Below the pieces are notes generated by a model. That model made no database searches, was not told where the DNA came from, and worked only from the letters and a program-made list of their open reading frames with translations. From contig JBBHKE010002093.1 in the NCBI GenBank assembly GCA_037447655.1, forward strand, positions 1-55,909: 55,909 bases of DNA, given 5' to 3'. Position numbers and translations under genes: made by a program. This stretch comes from Zygnema cylindricum. Taxonomy: Eukaryota > Streptophyta > Zygnematophyceae > Zygnematales > Zygnemataceae. Shown piece by piece: positions 1 to 10,583 of the stretch. The first letter of the stretch is position 1; every line of letters starts with the position of its first letter.

Positions 1-110
1 GGGAGGGAAGGAGGGAGGGAGGGAGAGAGGGAGGGAGGGAGGGAGGGAGAGACGGAGGGAGAGAGGGAGAGAGAGGGAGTGGGAGAGGGAGAGAAGAGAG
101 AACGAGGGAC
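1..110. repeat. GA-rich low-complexity tract
   Basis: Purine-only tract of GGGA and GAGA units at the left window edge, continuing outside the window. It has the same composition as the large tract at 2348-3440. Confidence 0.9.
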
Positions 111-961
111 AGAGAAATTAACTTTTTTAGCTCATACAGATTCTCAGGTCGGTGTAAAACTGTTCAAATTTGACTTTTTCGTAAGTCGATTTAAATACTT
201 TCTAGGACGTATGAACTTCGACGTCATTTTACTCCAAGCTTTAAACCAATTCAAGATAAATAAGCTTTAAGAACTCTAAGTCAAACTCAGTTAAATGTCA
301 ATTTCTGTTTAATCAAAAGTTGTTTTCAAATTGATTCAGTACAATCAAAGCGACAAACCTTGATTGAGTTTATTATAACATCAAGTTTGTATTTTTACCG
401 TTTTCCTAAGTTCCTAAGTTCCTAAGTTTCCTTTCAGTTTTTTAAGTTTCACTTCCTTCCACATAATGGTTATAATTTCTTTCCTTAGTTCGAGAGCTCA
501 GTGACTTTCTGTTCCTTTCAGTTCAATTCTTTTCCCATTCATATTTTGCCGTTTCATTTCTTTTCTCTTTGTTGCTTTCAGTTTCTTTTTTCAATTCTGT
601 TCCATCAACAGCGTTCCATGCAACTCCGTTATGTAATTCGTCCTTACGAACACAACAGAAGCAGCATCGGTCTTCCTGTCCGATTTACTTATAATTTCAC
701 TTTATAATTTACTTTCTATCCCACTAATTATTTTGATGTAATTTTAGATTTTATTTTACATTTTCTTCTATTTGTTTCCTTTCCAATCATTCTCATCCTG
801 TTGGGTTCTGTGCAGCTAGTCTGTCTCATTCCATTCCGTTGAAGATTTAATTCAAGGTAAAGCATAGAACCAGTGGTTCCGTTGCATGGAACTGACCTCC
901 GTTGGACGAGTGTTCTCCGTTACTGGATGCCAATGCCAGTTTGGCCTGCGAGACCCTCCTC
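111..961. other. AT-rich stretch without recognisable gene
   Basis: No ORF here resembles a known protein on either strand. The stretch contains short repeats such as CCTAAGTT near 400-430. It lies downstream of the last recognised TauE/SafE exon on the minus strand, so it may be intron of that gene, but no conserved C-terminal TauE segment was seen. Confidence 0.4.
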
Positions 962-1440
962 TCAAAGCAAAAAGTTAAAATTCTTTTTTATAAGTAAATT
1001 ATTTTTATAAATACATGTACGAACAAAAATTGTAGTTATAGGAACATTTTTCCTACCGATATTTATATTTAAAAAGGTTGTTTTTAAAATTATTACTATG
1101 AATATGTGTACATACATAAGTTTGTCTATATAAGGTAACGAGTTTTTCCAACCCATTTTTATACAAAGATAAGTTGTTGTTAACATTATTTCTATGACAA
1201 TTTGTACACATAAGTTATCTTTGTCAGTTAAAAAGTTTTCAGTAAATATGTACATAAGCTGTTATCATAAGTTAACATTTTCTCTATAAATACATGTGGA
1301 TACATAACTTATTGTTGATAACTCGTATAAGTTAACAGCTAATTTTTATGTATTTGTACATAAAAAAGTTGCCTTCTATAGTTAACATTTATTCTAGAAA
1401 TAATTGTGAATAGATCGGTTGTCTTTAAATAATTTGGGGG
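962..1440. repeat. Degenerate AT-rich tandem repeat, about 60 bp period
   Basis: A theme containing GTTAACATT, TTCTATGA, ATATGTGTACATA and ATAAGTTG recurs about every 60 bp with many differences, seven or so times. It is non-coding on both strands and probably an intronic or intergenic minisatellite next to the TauE/SafE gene. Confidence 0.65.
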
Positions 1441-1599
1441 AATTTCTTGGAAGGACACTTGTTCCAGACTGATTTGGTTCCTCACATGCTTCAAGCTGAG
1501 CAGTCATTGGCGGAGAGAGACTCAAAAATAAATATTCTCCTACTCTCCCTCGCTCCCTCGATTCCTTTCTCACTTTCTCCTCAACTTTCATCCTATTCC

Positions 1600-1745
1600 T
1601 CTCTCGTCCTACCTTTTCTCTCCCTCCTCCCTCTCTCTCTCCTCTCTCTCTCCTCTCTCTCGCCTCTTGCTCCTTCCTCTCTCTTCTCCCACCTCTCCCG
1701 CTTCTCCCACCACTCCCTCTCCCTCCTTTCCCTCCCTCTGTGTAC
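1600..1745. repeat. CT-rich tract directly after a TauE/SafE splice donor
   Basis: Plus strand is almost pure C/T (CTCTCTCC and CCCTCC units); in the sense of the gene it is a GA tract that begins a few bases after the CAG|GTACAC donor of the exon ending at 1746. Confidence 0.8.
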
Positions 1746-4700
1746 CTGTGCCTTGCGGGTCTCCTCCTTCCACGTGGCCCTTCCCTTATTCATGGTTCGA
1801 TATGCCATTGCTGTACCACCCACCCTCCCAATCAGCTACCATTGCTCCCTGATTGCACAGTACAATCACTAGGTGGGTGGAAAGCAACAATCACAAGGTC
1901 GGTGGAAAGCCCTGACAGTAGCTGATTGGTTTGAAGAAGTAGGTCGGCAAGAGGGTAAATAGATAAGTGGCACAGGAAAAAAACTAGGTCGGTGGACAGA
2001 ACAGTACACTAAAATACAGTACATTAAATTACATTACAGTACAGTACAGTAAATGGCAAGGTCCATAGCAGAACAGGTCTGTTGGCAGAGAAGTACAGTA
2101 AATAAGTCCGTGGATAGTACACTGCAGTACAGAAGCTGGCAGGACAGACCCGTAGCAGAGCAGATACGTTGGCAGAGAAGTACAGTCAGTAGGTCGGTGG
2201 ACAGTACTGTGCAGTACAACAGGTGGCAGAGTAGGTCGGTGGCAGTACAGGTCGTACCGAAAAGAAGTACCACCAGTAGCGCCTTGATGAGCCAGGAGGG
2301 GAATACCACGTTGCAGGTAACGCCCACACTGATGCCCAGGAGGAGGGCGGGCTGGAGGAGGCAGGCGAGTCCTGGGGGGGGAGGGAGGGAGAGAGGAGGG
2401 AGAGGGCGGGGGGGGGGGGGAGAGAGGGGGAGGGTGAGAGGAGAGGGAAGGAGGAAGGGAGGGAGGGAGGGAAGGAAAGAGAGAGGAGAAAGATATTGGA
2501 GAGAGGAGGGGGGAGAGAGAGGAGAGAGAGAGAGAGTGGAGAGAGGGGAGAGAGAGAGGAGAGAGAGGGAAAGGAGAGAGTGAGGGAGAGAGAGAAGAGA
2601 GAGGGAGGGAGAGGGAGAGGGAGAGGGAGAGGGAGAGGGAGAGGGAGAGGGAGAGGGAGAGGGAGAGGGAGAGGGAGAGGGAGAGGGAGAGGGAGAGGGA
2701 GAGGGAGAGGGAGAGGGAGAGGGAGAGGGAGAGGGAGAGGGAGAGGGAGAGGGAGAGGGAGAGGGAGAGGGAGAGGGAGAGGGAGAGGGAGAGGGAGAGG
2801 GAGAGGGAGAGGGAGAGGGAGAGGGAGAGGGAGAGGGAGAGGGAGAGGGAGAGGGAGAGGGAGAGGGAGAGGGAGAGGGAGAGGGAGAGGGAGAGGGAGA
2901 GGGAGAGGGAGAGGGAGAGGGAGAGGGAGAGGGAGAGGGAGAGGGAGAGGGAGAGGGAGAGGGAGAGGGAGAGGGAGAGGGAGAGGGAGAGGGAGAGGGA
3001 GAGGGAGAGGGAGAGAGGGAGAGAGGAGAGGGAGAGGGAGAGGGAGAGGGAGAGGGAGAGGGAGAGGGGGAGAGGGAGAGGGAGAGGGGGAGGGGGAGGG
3101 GGAGGGGGAGGGGGAGGGGGAGGGGGAGGGGGAGGGGGGGCGGGCGGGCGGGAGGGAGGGAGGGAGGGAGGGAGGGAGGGAGGGAGGGAGGGAGGGAGGG
3201 AGGGAGGGAGGGAGGGAGGGAGGGAGGGAGGGAGGGAGGGAGGGAGGGAGGGAGGGAGGGAGGGAGGGAGGGAGGGAGGGAGGGAGGGAGGGAGGGAGGG
3301 AGGGAGGGAGGGAGGGAGGGAGGGAGGGAGGGAGGGAGGGAGGGAGGGAGGGAGGGAGGGAGGGAGGGAGGGAGGGAGGGAGGGAGGGAGGGAGGGAGGG
3401 AGGGAGGGAGAGGGAGAGAGAGAGAGAGAGAGAGAGATCAGGCAGGCAGGCAGGCAGGCTGGATGAGGAAGAAGTATCTTACTTTTGTTAACTTCTTATT
3501 CTTATCATTCTTTTTTATTTTATTTCTTACTTTTCCTCATTTCTTCTGTTTACAGTTTTTACTTTTAACCTTTCAACTGTATTTTATTTTTTTATTTAAA
3601 ACTTTTTCCTTTCCCATGTTTCGCATCTAAAAACATATTGCACTCACGGGTGTGCACGAGGCGGAGAAATGTGTTGAGCGAAAGGTGCGCACCCAAGTCA
3701 ATTTCCCCTTGCCTCGCTAATTTTTGTTATTTTCACACTCATTTTTCATTCACTTCATTACATCTTCATTCAACTTCCTTTATCTAGTTTTCTCATCCCT
3801 CTCTTGGCGGGTGTGCCCGGTGTTGGCTATAGGTGTGCACCGAAGTCAATGAGCGCCTTCCTCTCCGTGGGGTGTCGGAGCTGCACATTGAAGGTCACGC
3901 TTGCCACCGCCCCCCCAAACACCATCGCTGCCGCCCATCCGTACACACCACCCAGCTGCCACGTCAGCACACCACGAATCGTACGGACAGCACAGGCTGG
4001 CTTTGGACACACATCAGCGCGGGAAAATTGTACGGACAGCAGAGGATCATGCATGACACGTCAGCATGGGATGGATCGTACGGACAGCACACAATAGATT
4101 CCCACAGGTGCATGGTTAAACGGATCTTCCCTCTCTCTCTTCCTCTCTCCCTCTCCCTCTCCCTCACCCTCACTCCCTCTTCCTCTCCCTCTCTCCCTCT
4201 CCCCGCTCCTTCCCCTCTCCGTCACCCTCTCTTTCTCCCTCTCGCCCTCCCCCCTTTCCCCCTTCCCCGTCCCTCTCTCCCTCCCCTCACCTTTCGAGAG
4301 AGCCGTGGAAGTCTTGGCGTCGTACCCCAAAAACAGATTAAAAAGGGGTACAAATAGGGGTCCTCCTCCCACTCCCCCGGCATTCGCCAGAGCCGCCGCC
4401 AAAAACCCCAATAGTGTGGCGGAGAATGTTTTCCAGGAAGGTCCAAAAGGCTGTACGGAAAACCCAACGGAATCCCAACGGAATCTCAACGGAATCCCAA
4501 CAGAAGTCCAACAGAAAGCCAACGGAAACCACACGGAAACCCATGCGTACGGACAGTCAGAAAAATTGGGTTCCGTTGCAATGGAGGGGTATCCGCAAAT
4601 CGCGGGAGAAAAGACAAAAAAAAAAAATGAAAAAACGGAAAAAAAAAGAGAGTGATGGGTCTGTACGGAAAATGGAGAGATGGGTGTGTACGGAAAATTA

Positions 4701-5269
4701 GAGAAATGGGTCAGTTACGGAAAGATGAAGATATGTCAGTGTACGGAAATGTAGAGAATTGGGAAGTACGGAAATGAGAAGACATAGATCTGTACGGAAC
4801 ATGAGAGAATTGGGTCAGTACGGAAATAAGAAGACAAGGGTGTGTACGGAAAATAAAAGAGATGCAGTTCGGAAAGAAGAAAAAATGGGTGTGTACGGAA
4901 AATTAGAGAGAGTTTGGTCCGTACTCATAAAAATACGTCCGTACGGAATAATAGAGTGATGGGTATGTACGGAAAAAGGAGAAATGGGTATGTACGGAAA
5001 AATAGAGATATAATGTGTACGGAAAAAAACAATTGGGTGGTACGGAGAACAGAAAAGATGGGTGTGTACGGAAATAGAGTGGGAATTACCGGCCAGGTGT
5101 GCCCCACGGGGCCGCTTGGACCGGTGTCGACTGCTTGGAGGGCCTGGAGCCAGTAGGGGTCTGCCACGTGGACATGGGATTGGTTGGCGGAAAAGGCCAG
5201 GGGGGGGAGAGAGAGGACAGAGAGGGAGAGGATGAGAGGGACTATCCGAAAATCCACCATGTTGGGCAA
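1746..5269 (-). CDS. TauE/SafE-family membrane transporter-like gene, N-terminal part (5 exons)
   Basis: Plant TauE/SafE proteins are multi-pass membrane proteins related to bacterial sulfite/organosulfonate exporters; the plant substrate is mostly unknown. Exons on the minus strand: 5269-5090 (60 codons: signal peptide, then GPVGHTWP), 4450-4291 ([20 protein letters not shown] then [11 protein letters not shown] and [10 protein letters not shown]), 3927-3841 ([20 protein letters not shown]), 2371-2258 ([20 protein letters not shown]), 1810-1746 ([15 protein letters not shown]). Each junction has GT donor and AG acceptor and the phases agree (0, 1, 1, 1, 0). The segments follow the family order: leading hydrophobic segment, GGVGGG membrane motif, STALSK, LRHPT, GISVGV, TWKEET loop. 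Only about 200 of an expected 450-500 residues are present; the second GGLLGLGGG half was not found. The end of the 2258 exon is the least certain boundary. A further exon starting at 1495 (LEACEEPNQSGT) is possible. Confidence 0.82.
2034..2250. repeat. Degenerate tandem repeat (GGCAGAGAAGTACAGT units)
   Basis: Two long units of roughly 85-90 bp share AGCAGA, CAG(A/G)TC(T/C)GTTGG, GGCAGAGAAGTACAGT and GTGGA(C/T)AGTAC. Shorter TACAG and AGGTCGGTGG words recur down to about 1850. It lies in the intron upstream of the TWKEET exon of the TauE/SafE gene. Confidence 0.7.
2348..3440. repeat. 1.1-kb polypurine tract: (GAGAGG), (GGGAGA)n, (GGGGGA)n, (GGGA)n
   Basis: Continuous G/A on the plus strand with changing unit: mixed GAGAGG to about 2600, regular GGGAGA to about 3060, GGGGGA to about 3135, a short GGGCGGGC joint, then GGGA to about 3410 and GA to 3436. 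In the sense of the TauE/SafE gene (minus) it is a giant pyrimidine tract running into the CAG acceptor at 2372. Open frames across it (arginine-glycine or glycine-glutamate repeats) are artefacts of the tract. Confidence 0.97.
3963..4098. repeat. Three-copy repeat around GTACGGACAGCA
   Basis: GTACGGACAGCA occurs at about 3989, 4032 and 4079, each with a nearby CACGTCAGCA, ACATCAGCG or ACGTCAGCA word. It lies in the TauE/SafE intron between exons 4291-4450 and 3841-3927. Confidence 0.65.
4129..4288. repeat. CT-rich tract abutting a TauE/SafE splice donor
   Basis: C/T-only stretch on the plus strand ending at the donor of the 4291 exon. In gene sense the intron starts GTGAGGGGAGGGAGAGAGG, so the purine tract begins within the donor itself. 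Confidence 0.85.
4461..4545. repeat. Short tandem repeat of CCAACGGAAT units
   Basis: About seven copies of an 11-12 bp unit (CCAACGGAATC, CTCAACGGAAT, CCAACAGAAGT and variants). It is intronic in the TauE/SafE gene, just upstream of the acceptor of the WKTFSATLL exon in gene sense. Confidence 0.7.
4650..5085. repeat. GTACGGA minisatellite in TauE/SafE intron 1
   Basis: More than twelve irregular copies of a 22-38 bp unit built on ATGGGTGTGTACGGAAAAT followed by AGAGA or AAGA. Copies differ by small indels, as expected of an old minisatellite. It occupies most of intron 1 (4451-5089). Confidence 0.85.
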
Positions 5270-5550
5270 GGTCTCTGGGGGAGAAAAGAGAAGGGAGGGA
5301 GAGAAGAGTGGAGGAGAGAAGAGGAGAGGGGATACAGAGGAGTGAGGAGTTTGAAGGGGGAGAGAGAGAGAGAGGAGAGAGAGAGGAGAGAGAGTGGAGA
5401 GAGAGAGGAGAGAGAGTGGAGAGAAAGTGGAGAGAGAGTGGAGAGAGAGTGGAGAGAGAGTGGAGAGAGAGGGGAGAGAGAGGGAAGAAAAGGAGTGCAG
5501 AGAGACGAAGAGGAGAGGGAGAGGAAGGATAGAGAGAGAGAGGAAGACCG
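5190..5550. repeat. GA-rich tract over the 5' end of the TauE/SafE gene
   Basis: GAGAGAGTGGAGAGAGA units dominate 5360-5480. On the minus (sense) strand this is a CT-rich leader or core promoter upstream of the ATG at 5269, comparable to the pyrimidine patches of plant promoters. No TATA box is evident. The part at 5199-5245 overlaps the first codons. Confidence 0.6.
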
Positions 5551-5639
5551 TTTATAGTCCGAGAGGAATCTCAAAAGGACAATTTGTGAATCTGTATCTG
5601 ATATCAGAATGTACGTACCCATGTCCGGCCTTAAGATAA

Positions 5640-5928
5640 GATCGGTTTGTGACTTCTGTCACGTTAGCACTAGGATTCCACATTGGCCAGCGTGTACAAT
5701 CCGTACAGTCAGAGAATCTTTTCTGTACGCATAGTTTTGGCAGTTACGTCAGCTAGGGTAGCCTTTTATGGCCAAACTGCCGAAGATTAGGAAAACGTCT
5801 GCAAAACGACAAACAACCAGATTCCTTTTCCCAAAGCCACGCCGGATTTTGTGGAGAACTGTCGTCGGCAGTATTTCACACCGACACCTGTCACGTGCCG
5901 AATGCTACAATGCTACAGCAAAAAAAGC
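5640..5928. other. Intergenic stretch, no gene seen
   Basis: No coding match on either strand. It contains several TCCGTACAG-like words and ends at the left terminus of a MULE-like element. Confidence 0.4.
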
Positions 5929-6160
5929 ATAGTTCAAAAGTAGGTGAAAGTAGGCCCATACAATATGCCTATTGTATGCAAAACATACAATATGACCTTA
6001 AGACCCATATTGTATTCGGACCTATTCGGACCAATTAAAACATTTGGACCAAATAAAAATATTTACACCGTCAGATTCGGACGATCGGACGGTCTCTGAT
6101 CAAATTAGCGATCTAAGAAGATCACATGAAAAGCCCATAACACAACTTACGATAAAGGCG
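5929..6160. mobile_element. Truncated MULE-like MITE (ATAGTTCAAAAGTAGG terminus)
   Basis: Begins with ATAGTTCAAAAGTAGG, the terminus shared with the elements at 20247 and 22659. The interior carries the palindromic CAATATG/CATACAATATG block and the segment containing AGATCACATGAAAAGCCC. The matching right terminus is missing; the sequence switches to a CACCG-type MITE at about 6170. Confidence 0.65.
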
Positions 6161-6171
6161 CCAGTCCTGTA

Positions 6172-8994
6172 CACCGCGTATCGTTATTAGTGTTGATGTT
6201 TTTTTCGCCACTTAAAACATCTTTTCTCCGTACACACTTGTCTAATTTTCAATTTAAGACCGTTGATCAGAAGCTGAGTATCTTAATTTTCAATCGCAAC
6301 CGTCAGATCAGCGACCAAACAAGTGTGTACGGAGAAAACTTGGTTTAAGTGGCGAAAAAAACATTAAAACTAAGGGTACTTTCGCATGTAACCGAAACTT
6401 AGTCTTGTTACTTTGTTTTTTAGCGAAGATCCTCCGTACATCTTTCAGAGCATTCGTATGTACAGAAATGAAATCGTAACTTTAGATTGTGACGGATGTA
6501 GACGTGGGTGAAATTTGTGACGATTGTAGACGACTACAAAACTCGCGACAATTTATGACGTTTACAAAGTAGAGACGGATGTAAACGTCTAGCTACTTGT
6601 GACATTGTAAATGTTTAGGGTTTGTGACATTTTTACGTCACGCGTACTTATGATGGCGTCGACGTCACAAATTCCAAAACATTCCGCCATGGTTTCCCGA
6701 TTTTGTTTTTTCGTCCGTTTTCACTCTACTTGCCACCAAAATAAGCTAAAAGACAGCCAAAATAAATATTTTTTATATATCTTTCATTTGATACCTTTCT
6801 CGTCTTTTTTCATTACAAGAATTGTGAGATAGACGCGTTAGTGGGAGAGGGAGAGAGAGTGTGGCGCTTTCACGGACTTCGCTTTTGCGAAATGGCGTCC
6901 GTTGGTCGAAACCCCCTCCACGACCCCTGTACGGAAAAAAACGCACGAAAAAAAAGTCACGCACAGGTTGTAAACACGCAGTGGGTTTTTTTTTTTGTAC
7001 TCCGCAAGCAAAAATTGTCAAAAACTTTCGACACGTGCGACAGCATCTGCCTATTCGCTTACCTCATGTAACTATATTTAAAATCACCTAGCGAGGTGAT
7101 TTTAAATAAAGTTTGAAGATGAGCTGAAGGGACGCGAAATTGGGTCGAAACGCGCTAGTCGACAAACTACATCGCCCTAAACGACAAACGAGTACATATA
7201 AAGTTTCAAGGTCACGCAACTTGTACGGTAGTAATTTCATTTTTCTGGTACGGCTGCGGATTTTCACGTTTTTTTTAAGTTATGGAGGAAAACAACAAAA
7301 AATAACTGTAACTTTAGCGCATGCGAAAATACCATTAGGAAGCGCAATGAACAGATGTTGTTACAAATGTAGTGTAAAATATCTAAAGCACACTAGTAAT
7401 ACTGTAACAACACAATATTTGAACCGCAGTTGTCTAATTTATCATTAACTCTAATTTGTAAACTGCTTTGTAAAATTTTTCGACGCATAATATATCCACA
7501 CTAAAATATGTTCATGCACGAAATTGTTCAAATCGTACGCCGTCGCATTTTTTTTACATCCGCGTATGCCGAGAAATATTTACGCAATTACATGTTAGCG
7601 CGACTACAGGATATCGTGAATATTTTTTCTGTACGTTTCTACCTTAAAAAGTACAAAATAGTACGGCTATGACAGTCCGTACACCACCCTATTTAATGGG
7701 GTACCTCAAATAACGTTTAGAAACATTTAAATCATTAATTCTATTTGAGAATTCGCCGAAAAAAACAGGGAACCTCAATTAGAGTCATGAACGCTAATAG
7801 CGATTCACGGTGTACTTTATTTGTACCAATATGTACTTCAAACGTACAATTTTTGACAAAGTGACGTAAGTGACTGTGCGCAACCAAAACACTCACTGTC
7901 ATGATCAATTCCCGGAATAAATGCCACTTTGTTCACATACACAGGCAGGAGATATTAAATTTAAACCGCCAACTGCGGTTCAAATACTGTGTTGTTACAT
8001 TTTTTTCTAGTGTGCTTTAGACATTCTTCACTACATTTGTAACAACATTTGTTAATTGCGCTTCCTAAGTACAAGTTGCGTTACCTTACAACTTTAAATG
8101 TACTCCAATTTTTCGTCTACCGCAAAGCAGTTTGTCGTCTAGCGCATTTCGACCCAATTTCGCGTCCTTCCAGCTCATATTCAAACTTTATACAAAACCA
8201 CCTCGCGAGGTGATTTTAAATAAAGTTCCATGAGGTAAACGAATAGGCAGATGATGTCGCACGTGCAGGAAGTTTTTTTCCACTTTTGAGCGCAGAGTAC
8301 AAAAACAAAAACCCCACCGCACGTTTCCAGTCTGTGTGTGACTTTTTCCCGTGCGCTTTTTTTTGTGCAAGAGCCGTGGAGGGGGTTTCGACCAACGGAA
8401 GCGATTTCGCAAAAGCGAAGTCCGTGAAAGCGCCTCTCTCTCTCTCTCTCTCCCTCTCCCACTAACGCGTCTATCTCACAATTCTTGCAATGAAAAACGT
8501 CAATTACGGTACCGAATGAAAGATCTATAAAAAATATTCCGTTTGGCTCTCTTTTAGCTTATTTTGTTGGCAAGTAGAGTGAGAACGGACGAAAATCAAA
8601 ACCGGGAATGTTTTGGAAAACCAAAACCATGGCAGAATGTTTTGGAATTTGTGGCGTCGACGCTATCATAAGTACGCGTGACGTCAAAATATAATGTCAC
8701 AAACCCTAAACATCTACAATGTCACAAGTAGCTAGACGTCTACAACCGTCTCTATTTTGTAAACGTCATCAATTGTCGCGAGTTTTGTACACGTCGACAT
8801 CGTCACAAATTACACCCACGTCTACATCTGTCACAATCTAAAGTTACGATTTCATTTATTTACATACGAATGCTCTGAAAATTGTACGGAGAATCTTCGC
8901 TAAAAAACAAAGTAACAAGACTAAGTTTCGGTTCCATGCGAAAGTACCCTATGTTTCATTTATTTACATAGGAATGCTTTTGCGATACACGGTG
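6172..8994. mobile_element. CACCG-terminus MITE interrupted by a fold-back element
   Basis: Left end CACCGCGTATCGTTATTAG follows TA (6170-6171); right end GCGATACACGGTG (to 8994) is followed by TA. The two halves (6172-6373 and 8950-8994) belong to a roughly 200-250 bp MITE whose left part is itself an inverted repeat (TCGCCACTTAAAACATC near 6215 against AAGTGGCGAAAAAAACATT near 6347). The 2.6 kb between the halves is the separate element at 6374-8949. Confidence 0.7.
6374..8949. mobile_element. Fold-back DNA transposon with about 1-kb terminal inverted repeats, PIF/Harbinger-like ends
   Basis: Left terminus GGGTACTTTCGCATGT; right terminus is the inverse CATGCGAAAGTACCC. The arms (about 6374-7437 and 7970-8949) are inverted copies, matched through landmarks such as the GACGTC region (about 6660 and 8650), the fused GTGGGAGAGGG block (6841 and 8460), the AAATCACCT/AGGTGATTT palindrome (7080 and 8200) and the AACCGCAGTTG/AACTGCGGTT inner ends. 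The 530-bp centre shows no transposase. TAA flanks the left end and TAT the right, so the 3-bp duplication is imperfect here. Related elements at 21791 and 32156 have exact TTA duplications, which supports a PIF/Harbinger-type assignment by inference. Confidence 0.75.
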
Positions 8995-9015
8995 TAGCTG
9001 GCAGTGCCATATCAG

Positions 9016-9762
9016 CAGAGGTGGCAAACGGTCAACCGAAACCGTGACCGACCGTTAACCGACCGCCCGCGCCGGATCCAAAACGGATTCGGTTGCCAAA
9101 TTTTGGAGGTCGGGCGGTTACGGTCGGTTGACTCAACAGGAAAAGAAAAAACGGTCAGTTACGGTCGGTCAAACAAAAAACCAAAAAAAATGAAATTTTT
9201 GTACTTTTTATTTCCAACATTATTGTTCTTTGTACTTTTGGTATCGTGGAAGTACGTGGCATCATGATTAGCGTCGCAAATCTGACACGATACTGTAGTA
9301 AGCTATTTATTTCGCAAATCAAAGGGAACGCGACAAAGCGTCGCAAATCTGACACGATAGAACACTATTCATTTCGAAAATCTTAGGGAAAGCGACAAAG
9401 CGTCTCAAATCTGAGACGGTAGTACAATATTCATTTCGCAAATCTTAGGGAACGCGACAAAGCGTCGCAAATCTGACACGGTAGTAACACTATTCATTTC
9501 GCAAATCTTAAAGAACGCGACAAATCGTAATTATTGGCTTATTCCGTCGTACATTAATTTTGTACTTTTTCGGTTACGGGCGGGCACGGTTAGTCACGAA
9601 AAATCAAGATTTCGGTTAATTTTTTTTTTCGTAAATGACGGTCGGTTAACGGTTAACAATTTTGGAGTGTGACAAAACTCGGTCGGGCGTCGGTTACTCA
9701 GATTTTGAAAAAAAAAAACGGTCGGTTTCGGGTATGATTTTTTTTGACTTTTGCGACCTCTG
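9016..9762. mobile_element. Non-autonomous hAT-like element with 8-bp target duplication
   Basis: Ends CAGAGGTGGCAAA and, inverted, TTTTGCGACCTCTG. Both sides carry the exact 8-bp direct repeat CATATCAG (9008-9015 and 9763-9770). CAGNG termini plus 8-bp duplications are the hallmark of hAT transposons. The interior has subterminal GGTCGG/CCGACC and GGTTAACGG words and four tandem copies of a unit of about 68 bp at 9269-9527 (key words GCGTCGCAAATCTGACACG, TTCATTTCGCAAATC). There is no transposase ORF. Confidence 0.88.
9269..9527. repeat. About 68-bp tandem repeat inside the hAT-like element
   Basis: Four units each containing GCGTC(G/T)CAAATCTGA(C/G)AC, a (T/A)TTCATTTCG(C/A)AAATC word and GGGAACGCGACAAA, with few differences between copies. 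Confidence 0.85.
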
Positions 9763-9826
9763 CATATCAGTGAGAACGGAACCGCATATCAGTGTCCTCC
9801 AGCCTCAAATACTGTAAAGTACATTA

Positions 9827-10053
9827 CACCGTGCATCGCTACTAGTGGTTGATAATTTTTCCGCCACTTGAAACATCTTTTCTCCGTACACTCTTGTCTG
9901 ATTTTCAATTTTCAATTTTCAATTCAGCCACATGAGATCGTCAATCGGAAGCTAAGAATCTCGACTTTCAATCGCAACCATCAGATCTAAACACTGACAT
10001 GCGTGTATGGAGAAGAGGTGTTTAAAAAGGCAAAAAAAACATTATCACTACAG
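9827..10053. mobile_element. CACCG-terminus MITE, about 220 bp
   Basis: TA then CACCGTGCATCGCTACTAG, followed by inverted arms (GCCACTTGAAACATCTTTTC near 9870 and GGAGAAGAGGTGTTTAAAAAGGC near 10008). The right CGGTG end is not preserved; the sequence runs into the next element at 10056. Confidence 0.7.
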
Positions 10054-10055
10054 TA

Positions 10056-10578
10056 CACTGCGAATCGTTATCAGTGTTAAAGTCACTAATTTGGGTTTTT
10101 TTTTCAAATAGGATACATGATTTTAATTTTTCTTTGACGTTAATTAAGGTACCGTACAAAATAAAATAAAGCCCGAAAGTACAATGAAATATAAATAGTG
10201 TGGTGTACCATCGATGTCAGACCGTTGATAACTGTACCTTTTCAAGTGAAAATTGACAAAAAATGAATTAAATCAGACGCGCACGCATAGGAACGTGCGC
10301 TAAAAAAACGGGATTAGTCTAACACGTAAATTAGTATAGCATGTACGGATATTTTAAATTCGCGACGGCGTACGATTTCTTATATTTTGTACGAATTCAT
10401 GTATTAATGTATATAATCGCACGGCGAATATTCCATTTTTGCTGTTCCCAAATTAGCATAAACGCCGAAATTATAATACACCTTTTTTTTGAAAATTTTC
10501 AAATTCTTAATTAGCATCAATTACGGTAAATTTTCTTCAACACTATTTAAACTTTGACACTAATAACGATTCACGGTG
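10056..10578. mobile_element. CACCG-terminus element, about 520-bp subfamily
   Basis: TA|CACTGCGAATCGTTATCAG on the left, AATAACGATTCACGGTG|TA on the right. The interior holds AAATAGTGTGGTGTAC near 10194 and a GGCGTACGATTT word, features also present in the elements at 39386 and 40214. No ORF of note. Confidence 0.75.
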
Positions 10579-10583
10579 TAGTA

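Noticed and set aside
2496-3491. 331-codon open frame of Arg-Gly, Gly-Glu and Gly-Gly-Arg-Glu repeats
   Set aside because: Pure consequence of a GGGAGA/GGGA microsatellite inside an intron of the minus-strand TauE/SafE gene; no non-repeat coding flank.
9269-9527. CRISPR-like array
   Set aside because: Units are contiguous with no unique spacers, inside a hAT-like transposon of a eukaryotic genome.
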